From Methylibium sp031393925 (lineage in GTDB: Bacteria; Pseudomonadota; Gammaproteobacteria; Burkholderiales; Burkholderiaceae_C): a stretch of 18,933 nucleotides of DNA. Below, one piece after another: positions 14,119-18,933 of this stretch. Each line of letters begins with the position of its first letter. Positions within the stretch are counted from its first letter, which is position 1. Where the stretch lies: positions 1 to 18,933 of the forward strand of contig NZ_JANMWL010000080.1 in the NCBI RefSeq assembly GCF_031393925.1, given 5' to 3'. Below the pieces are notes generated by a model. It was given only the letters and a program-made list of their open reading frames with translations, searched no databases and had not been told where the DNA came from. Both the position numbers and the translations under genes were made by a program.

Positions 14119-16704
14119 ATGGACGTCTCCCGCATCCGCGCCCTTCGCGGCCCCAACCTGTGGAGCCGACACACCGCCATCGAGGCGATCGTGGGCTGCA
14201 CGTCGGCCTGCTTCATTGCCGACCTGCCGGGCTTCGAAGCGCGCGTGCGCTCGCTGTTCCCGGCCATCGGCGAGCTGTGGCCGGGCGGCGGCGGCGCGTC
14301 GATCTCGCTGGCGCATGTGCTGGAGGTGGCCGCGCTCGCGCTGCAGGCGGCGGCCGGCTGCCCGGTGACCTTCAGCCGCACCTCGCGGACGGCGGAGCCG
14401 GGCATCTTCCAGGTGGTGGTGCAGTACAGCGAAGAGGCGGTCGGGCGCCTCGCGTTCGAGCTGGCGCAGGCGCTGGTGAATGCAGCGCTCGAGGGCAGCG
14501 CCTTCGACGTGGACGCCGCCATCGCCCGCCTGCGCGAAACCGACGAAGACCTGCGCCTGGGCCCGAGCACCGGTGCCATCGTCGACGCCGCGCTGGCGCG
14601 CAACATTCCCTACCGCCGCCTCACCCAGGGCAGCCTGGTGCAGTTCGGCTGGGGAGTGAAGCAGCGGCGCATCTGGGCCGCCGAGATCGACGCGACCAGC
14701 GCGGTCGCCGAGACCATCGGCCAGGACAAGGACCTCACCAAGACCCTGCTGCAGGCGGCGGGCGTGCCGGTGCCGATCGGGCGGCCGGTCGAGTCGCCCG
14801 ACGAGGCCTGGGCGGTGGCCGAGGCGATCGGTCTGCCGGTGGTCCTGAAGCCGCAGGACGGCAACCAGGGCAAGGGCGTCACCGTCAACGTCGACAGCCG
14901 CGCACAACTCGAGCTGGCCTACCAGGCGGCGGCCGAGATCGGCACGGTGATGGTCGAGAAATTCTTGCCCGGCAGCGACTTCCGCCTGCTGGTGGTGGGC
15001 GACCGGCTCATCGCCGCGGCGCGGCGCGACCCGCCGCACGTCATCGGCGATGGCCTGCACAGCGTGCGCGAGCTGGTCGACAAGGTCAACGCCGACCCGC
15101 GGCGGGGCGAGGGCCACGCCACTTCGCTCACCAAGATCCGCTTCGACGACATCGCCATGGCGCGGCTCGATGCCCAAGGCCTCGCACCCGCGTCGGTGCC
15201 CGACAAGGGCCGGCGCGTGATCCTGCGCAACAACGCCAACCTCAGCACCGGCGGCACCGCCACCGACGTGACCGACGAGGTCCACCCCGAAGTGGCGGCG
15301 CGCGCGGTGGCCGCGGCGCAGATGGTCGGCCTGCATGTGTGCGGCGTCGACGTGGTGTGCGAGAGCGTGCAGCGCCCGCTCGAAGATCAAAGCGGCGGCG
15401 TGGTCGAGGTCAATGCCGCACCGGGGCTGCGCATGCACCTGTCGCCGTCCTACGGCAAGGGCCGCAACGTCGGCGAGGCGATCGTCGCCAACCTGTTTGC
15501 GCCCGGCGACGACGGCCGCATCCCCACCGTGGCGGTGACCGGCACCAACGGCAAGACCACCACCGCGCGGCTGATCGCGCACCTGCTGGCCACCAGCGGC
15601 CTGTGCGTCGGCATGACCAACACCGACGGCGTCTACGTCAATGGACGCCAGATCGACAGCGGCGACTGCAGCGGCCCGAAGAGCGCGCGCAGCGTGCTGC
15701 TGCACCCGGATGTCGATGCGGCGGTGTTCGAGACCGCGCGCGGCGGCGTGCTGCGCGAGGGCCTGGGCTTTGACCGCTGCTCGGTCGCCGTGGTCACCAA
15801 CGTCGGCAGCGGCGACCACCTCGGCCTGAACTACATCACCACCGTGGAAGACCTGGCGGTGCTCAAACGCGTGATCGTGCAGAACGTGGCGGCCAACGGC
15901 TACGCGGTGCTCAACGCGGCCGACCCGTTGGTGGTCGCGATGGCCTCGGTGTGCCCCGGCCAGGTGATCTTCTTTGCCGCCGACCGCCAGCACCCGGCCA
16001 TGGCCACGCACCGCGCGCAGGGCCGGCGCGTGGTCTACGTCGAGGGCGGCGCCATCGTCGCGGCGCAGGGCGCCTGGCGCGAGAAGGTCGAGCTGCGCGA
16101 GGTGCCGATCACGCGCGCTGGCGCCATCGGCTTCCAGGTCGAGAACGTGATGGCCGCCGTGGCCGCGGCGTGGGGCGCGGGCCTGAGTTGGGACGCGGTG
16201 CGCCGGGGCCTGGGCAGCTTCGTGAGCGACGTGCTCACGGTGCCCGGCCGCTTCAACCTCATGGACTACCGCGGCGCCACCGTGATCGCCGACTACGGCC
16301 ACAACCCCGATGCGATGCGCGCGCTGGTACAGGCCGTCGAGGCCATGGCCGCGGGGCCGATGCAGCGCCGCTCGGTCGTCATCAGCGGTGCGGGCGATCG
16401 GCGCGACGCCGACATTCGCGAGCAGACCGCCATCCTCGGCGCCTGCTTCGACGACGTGCTGCTCTACCAGGACGCGGCGCAACGCGGCCGCGCCGACGGC
16501 GAGGTGATGGCGCTGCTGCGCGAAGGGCTGGCCGATGCCGGGCGCACGCGCCGCATCGACGAGATTCGCGGTGAGTTCGTCGCCATCGACACCGCACTCG
16601 AGCGGCTGCGCCCGGGTGACCTGTGCCTGGTGCTGGTCGACCAGATCGAGGAAGCGCTGGCGCACCTGGCGCGGCGCTGCGCCGAGGCGGCGGCCACCGC
16701 GTGA
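14119..16704 (+). CDS. cphA: Cyanophycin synthetase (complete)
   Basis: The product is 861 residues, a normal length for proteobacterial CphA. It makes the storage polymer multi-L-arginyl-poly-L-aspartate without a ribosome, adding Asp to the backbone with the ATP-grasp domain and Arg to the Asp side chain with the Mur-ligase domain. An N-terminal domain (about 1-160) comes first. The ATP-grasp domain has VVLKPQDGNQGKGV (Lys244) and VEVNAAPGLRMH. The Mur-ligase domain has the intact P-loop GTNGKTTTARL (475-485, Lys479), FETARGGVLREG, TNVGSGDHLG and the C-terminal ADYGHNPDAMRAL (Tyr726 to Pro730). All expected catalytic motifs are present. The ATG follows the stop of the upstream paralogue by one base with no good ribosome site, so translation is probably coupled. 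No cyanophycinase lies in the window. Confidence 0.96.
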   Translation: MDVSRIRALRGPNLWSRHTAIEAIVGCTSACFIADLPGFEARVRSLFPAIGELWPGGGGASISLAHVLEVAALALQAAAGCPVTFSRTSRTAEPGIFQVVVQYSEEAVGRLAFELAQALVNAALEGSAFDVDAAIARLRETDEDLRLGPSTGAIVDAALARNIPYRRLTQGSLVQFGWGVKQRRIWAAEIDATSAVAETIGQDKDLTKTLLQAAGVPVPIGRPVESPDEAWAVAEAIGLPVVLKPQDGNQGKGVTVNVDSRAQLELAYQAAAEIGTVMVEKFLPGSDFRLLVVGDRLIAAARRDPPHVIGDGLHSVRELVDKVNADPRRGEGHATSLTKIRFDDIAMARLDAQGLAPASVPDKGRRVILRNNANLSTGGTATDVTDEVHPEVAARAVAAAQMVGLHVCGVDVVCESVQRPLEDQSGGVVEVNAAPGLRMHLSPSYGKGRNVGEAIVANLFAPGDDGRIPTVAVTGTNGKTTTARLIAHLLATSGLCVGMTNTDGVYVNGRQIDSGDCSGPKSARSVLLHPDVDAAVFETARGGVLREGLGFDRCSVAVVTNVGSGDHLGLNYITTVEDLAVLKRVIVQNVAANGYAVLNAADPLVVAMASVCPGQVIFFAADRQHPAMATHRAQGRRVVYVEGGAIVAAQGAWREKVELREVPITRAGAIGFQVENVMAAVAAAWGAGLSWDAVRRGLGSFVSDVLTVPGRFNLMDYRGATVIADYGHNPDAMRALVQAVEAMAAGPMQRRSVVISGAGDRRDADIREQTAILGACFDDVLLYQDAAQRGRADGEVMALLREGLADAGRTRRIDEIRGEFVAIDTALERLRPGDLCLVLVDQIEEALAHLARRCAEAAATA

Positions 16705-16717
16705 GCCTGGGCGGCGC

Positions 16718-17272
16718 TTGACGAGCGCACCCGCCCCGACGCTGCGCGACCTGTCGCAGCGCTTTGCACAAGCAGGCCGGGTCGAGGCGATCCTGCTGCG
16801 GCCCGCGCGTCGGGCGCCGATGTTGCGCGTCGACCGTGCCGACGCCATCGCCGAGCGCGGCCTGCAGGGTGATCGCAGCGCCGCCCGTGCGGCCGGGCGC
16901 TTGGCCGGCAAGGCGCGTCACGTCACGCTGATCCAGGCCGAGCACCTGGCCGCCATCGCCGCGCTGTGCGGCCGCGGCAGCGTTGGCGCCGAACTGCCGC
17001 GCCGCAACCTCGTCGTCTCGGGCCTCAACCTGCTGGCGGCGCGTTCGCTGTTTCGTGAGGCGCCGCTCGTGCTGCGCATCGGCGACGCGGTGCAACTCGA
17101 AATCACCGGCCCCTGCGAGCCGTGCTCGCGCATGGAAGAAGCGCTCGGCGTTGGCGGCTACAACGCCATGCGCGGCCACGGCGGCGTCACGGCACGGGTG
17201 CTGGTGGGTGGCTTGCTCCGCGTCGGCGATAGGGTGCGCTGCGAAACGACTGCGGCGCCTCTTCTCGGCTGA
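16718..17272 (+). CDS. MOSC domain-containing protein
   Basis: The product is a 184-residue soluble protein made almost entirely of one MOSC domain. This domain is found in the C-terminus of molybdenum cofactor sulfurases and in stand-alone proteins thought to carry or transfer sulphur or to bind metal-sulphur groups. Visible hallmarks are RVEAILLRPARRAPM, GLQGDR, VTLIQAEHL, LPRRNLVVSGLNLL, and the cysteine motif GPCEPCSRMEEALG with GGYNAMRGHGG. Its N-terminal strand begins before any ATG, so I chose the TTG at 16718, which lies 14 bases after the cphA stop; the first in-frame ATG would cut away conserved sequence. It is likely co-transcribed with cphA, but no functional link to cyanophycin is known to me. 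The substrate is unknown. Confidence 0.85.
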   Translation: MTSAPAPTLRDLSQRFAQAGRVEAILLRPARRAPMLRVDRADAIAERGLQGDRSAARAAGRLAGKARHVTLIQAEHLAAIAALCGRGSVGAELPRRNLVVSGLNLLAARSLFREAPLVLRIGDAVQLEITGPCEPCSRMEEALGVGGYNAMRGHGGVTARVLVGGLLRVGDRVRCETTAAPLLG

Positions 17273-17327
17273 CCTCTCCTGCTGGGAGGGCCAGCGTGAG
17301 GGCGCCTGCTCCTGAAAGCCGGCCCGA

Positions 17328-18518
17328 CTACGCGCGCGTGCCGTTCTTCAGCAACGGCCGCAGCGCCATCATGCCGAGCAAGGGACCGAGGGCGAGCCAG
17401 GGCAGCACCTTGGCCAGCGGCCAGTGTTCGGCGAGCGTGACGAAGAGCTGAATACTGACGATCGAAATCGCGAAGCCGATGCTGTTGGCGAGGGTCAGTA
17501 CGCTGCCCACCAGCGCCGGTGGCGCGTTGCCAGCGGTCAGCGCCGAGAACTGAGGCGAGTCGCCCGAAACCGTAATGCCCCACAAAAGCAGCCAGGCGCC
17601 GAACAGCGGCGTGGGCGCTTGCAGCATCACCGGCGCCGCAACGCAGCACAGGCCGCTGATCGCCAACTGCGCACCGGCCACTCGAGCACTGCCCACGCGC
17701 CGCGCCAGGACGCCCCCCACGGCACAGCCGAGCGCTCCGGCGCCCAGCACCACAAAGGCCGCCCAGGACATCGCGGCGCCGCTCAGGCGCGTGGCGAGGA
17801 TCGCCGGCACCAGCACCCACATGGTGTACAGCTCCCACATATGACCAAAGTAGCCGAGCACGGACGCACGCACGCGGGGGTCGATGGCGGCCGCCCACAG
17901 CGCGCGCAACTGCAAGCCGCTGGCACGGACCGGCGCGTGCGGTGGTTCCGGCACCAGCACGTACAGGAGCAGCCCGGCGGCCGCCGACGCCAACGCCACG
18001 CCCTGGAAGACGACGGTCCACGGCGCCCCGACCGACAGCGCGCGCAGCGCGTGCGGGCTGGCACTGCCGAGCACCAGCGCGGCGATCAACAGCCCGAGCG
18101 CCGCGCCGAGGCCGCGCGGGAACCACAGCGCCGCCAGCTTCATCCCGACCGGGTAGATGCCGGCCAGGCAAAAACCGGTGAGTGCTCGCCAGAACCAGAG
18201 TGCCGCAAACGACTCGGCGAACTGCATCGCGGCCAAGGTGCTGAGTGCCGAGGCGAGCGCGCACACGAGGAACACACGGCGTGCCGACAGGCGGTCTGCG
18301 ATGGCCAGCAGCGCGAACACCAAGGCACCGGCGATGAAGCCGAGTTGCACCGCCGAGGTCAGCGTGGCCACCGCCGCGGGGGGCCAGCCGAAGCTGCGCT
18401 GCAGGTCCGGCATCACCGCATTGACGGCGAACCAGGGCGACGTGCCGGCCAGCTGTGCGAGCACGATCACCGGCAGGATGCGGCGTGCAGGCGTGGGGAT
18501 CGGAGGCGATAAGGTCAA
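17328..18518 (-). CDS. Major facilitator superfamily transporter
   Basis: The product is 396 residues with about twelve hydrophobic segments and no ATPase domain, typical of an MFS secondary transporter in the inner membrane. The first helix begins RRILPVIVLAQLAGTSPWFAVNAVMPDLQ. A short basic loop (DRLSARRVF) follows the second helix where MFS proteins carry their loop 2-3 motif. The middle carries a cytoplasmic loop near VRASGLQLRALWAAAIDPR. The start codon is probably TTG (complement of 18516-18518), because a short cytoplasmic tail before the first helix is expected and no in-frame ATG is available there. The gene converges on the MOSC gene with 55 bp between stops and no clear terminator. 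The substrate cannot be told from the sequence. Confidence 0.88.
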   Translation of the reverse strand: MTLSPPIPTPARRILPVIVLAQLAGTSPWFAVNAVMPDLQRSFGWPPAAVATLTSAVQLGFIAGALVFALLAIADRLSARRVFLVCALASALSTLAAMQFAESFAALWFWRALTGFCLAGIYPVGMKLAALWFPRGLGAALGLLIAALVLGSASPHALRALSVGAPWTVVFQGVALASAAAGLLLYVLVPEPPHAPVRASGLQLRALWAAAIDPRVRASVLGYFGHMWELYTMWVLVPAILATRLSGAAMSWAAFVVLGAGALGCAVGGVLARRVGSARVAGAQLAISGLCCVAAPVMLQAPTPLFGAWLLLWGITVSGDSPQFSALTAGNAPPALVGSVLTLANSIGFAISIVSIQLFVTLAEHWPLAKVLPWLALGPLLGMMALRPLLKNGTRA

Positions 18519-18821
18519 CGGTCAGCCGATCGAGGGATGCCTGTTTTTGCTGACACCGTCGGCAGCATTGGTTTGCATTTTGACGCCGGTCCGCCCGACG
18601 ACGAGCGGGTCCGATGTGCTTTCGGAGAGGCAAGCTCGCCTTGATAAGCAAGGTCATTGCGGCGTGCGTTTCGAAGGGCGACGATGGGTCGGCATCACCC
18701 ACTGGCATCGTGATGAGCGGCATTTCCTGCCGTACAAGACCTACTGAGGTTCTTCATCCCTCGACGGGAGAGCAAGTCTTGCCCTTCTCCCTCAGAGAGG
18801 GGCCCACGCGACGAGACCTTG
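18519..18821. other. Non-coding stretch with small inverted repeats
   Basis: These 303 bp have no gene I can support and look less GC-rich than the neighbours. They lie between the MFS gene and a divergently read gene at the window edge, so promoters for both may be present; no clear -35/-10 pair is visible. Inverted repeats: CCTTG (18639-18643) with CAAGG (18649-18653), flanked by GCAA and TTGC (18630-18633, 18657-18660); and the hairpins at 18766-18801. Confidence 0.4.
18766..18801. repeat. Two overlapping, mutually exclusive hairpins
   Basis: GGGAGAGCAA (18766-18775) pairs with TTGC (18779-18782) and TCTCCC (18786-18791), leaving a three-base bulge. CCCTC (18789-18793) pairs with GAGGG (18797-18801). 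They share 18789-18791, so only one can form at a time. They lie 20 bases before the start of the gene at 18822. No T-run follows, so this is not a simple terminator. Confidence 0.4.
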
Positions 18822-18933
18822 ATGCAAGAGACACGCCCTCCGCCCCCGCCGTTTACTCCCGACACCGCGCGCCAGAAGGTGCGCCTGGCCGAGGACGCCT
18901 GGAACAGCCGCGACCCCGACCGCGTGGTGGGCG
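18822..18933 (+). CDS. DUF1348 / NTF2-like family protein, 5' part only
   Basis: The first 37 codons are inside the window and the gene continues beyond its right edge. The translation MQETRPPPPPFTPDTARQ, then KVRLAEDAWNSRDPDRVVG, matches the N-terminus of the DUF1348 group of SnoaL/NTF2-like small alpha-beta barrel proteins, in which WNSRDP is a strong recurrent motif. These proteins are usually about 150 residues and of unknown function. The ATG at 18822 fits the family start, although the purine-rich GAGAGGGG lies about 20 bases upstream, too far for a normal ribosome site. Confidence 0.75.
   Translation, partial: MQETRPPPPPFTPDTARQKVRLAEDAWNSRDPDRVVG

Noticed and set aside
14044..16911. 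Minus-strand open frame of 955 codons opposite cphA
   Set aside because: Antisense shadow of the complete cyanophycin synthetase; low-complexity His/Ala/Arg-rich translation with no recognisable family.
17273..17327. Possible bidirectional terminator between MOSC and MFS genes
   Set aside because: Only a four-base stem (CTCC/GGAG) with mismatches and no T-run on either strand.
18660..18747. Possible remnant of a small protein ending GVRFEGRRWVGITHWH in the plus direction, faintly AP2-like
   Set aside because: There is no start codon with a ribosome site, and the rest of the frame is antisense to the MFS gene. The similarity is too short to support.
1..18933. CRISPR array, tRNA, rRNA, insertion sequence or prophage
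   Set aside because: No regularly spaced direct repeats, cloverleaf sequences, rRNA motifs, transposase or phage-type reading frames were recognised.

Overview
This is a chromosomal window from a GC-rich bacterium, most likely a betaproteobacterium of the order Burkholderiales (Rubrivivax/Leptothrix/Comamonadaceae type). The assignment rests on codon usage, the gene families, a fused indolepyruvate ferredoxin oxidoreductase, and a proteobacterial cyanophycin locus. The genus cannot be fixed from sequence alone. Nearly all of the window is coding. I see no rRNA, tRNA, CRISPR array, insertion sequence or phage gene. Left part (1-4.4 kb): a rho-independent terminator for a gene to the left of the window, then three YceI-family periplasmic proteins on the minus strand. 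A plus-strand membrane hybrid histidine kinase lies between the first and second. The second and third YceI genes follow a cytochrome b561 gene on the same strand (cytochrome b561, YceI, YceI), the known yceJ-yceI type of arrangement. Middle part (4.4-8.7 kb): a 1198-residue single-chain indolepyruvate ferredoxin oxidoreductase on the minus strand, which would convert aryl-pyruvates to aryl-acetyl-CoA. Directly after its stop codon lies a headless C-terminal fragment of a HipA-type kinase, read here as a gene remnant. Right-centre part (8.8-16.7 kb): a cyanophycin locus built around a divergent promoter region. To the right run two tandem cyanophycin-synthetase-family genes: a shortened paralogue whose Mur-ligase module is visibly degenerate, then a complete CphA with intact ATP-grasp and Mur-ligase motifs. 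To the left run an ABC exporter-type half-transporter with an extra N-terminal domain, then a small DUF1854 protein. Both left-hand families are known companions of cyanophycin genes in Betaproteobacteria. Cyanophycin is the Asp-Arg nitrogen storage polymer; neither cyanophycinase nor isoaspartyl dipeptidase is in the window. The complete CphA should make the polymer. The roles of the degenerate synthetase, the transporter and DUF1854 are the open questions. Right edge (16.7-18.9 kb): a MOSC-domain protein just downstream of cphA, a convergent MFS transporter with a probable TTG start, a non-coding stretch of visibly lower GC with several small inverted repeats, and the first 37 codons of a DUF1348 (NTF2-like) gene that runs off the window.
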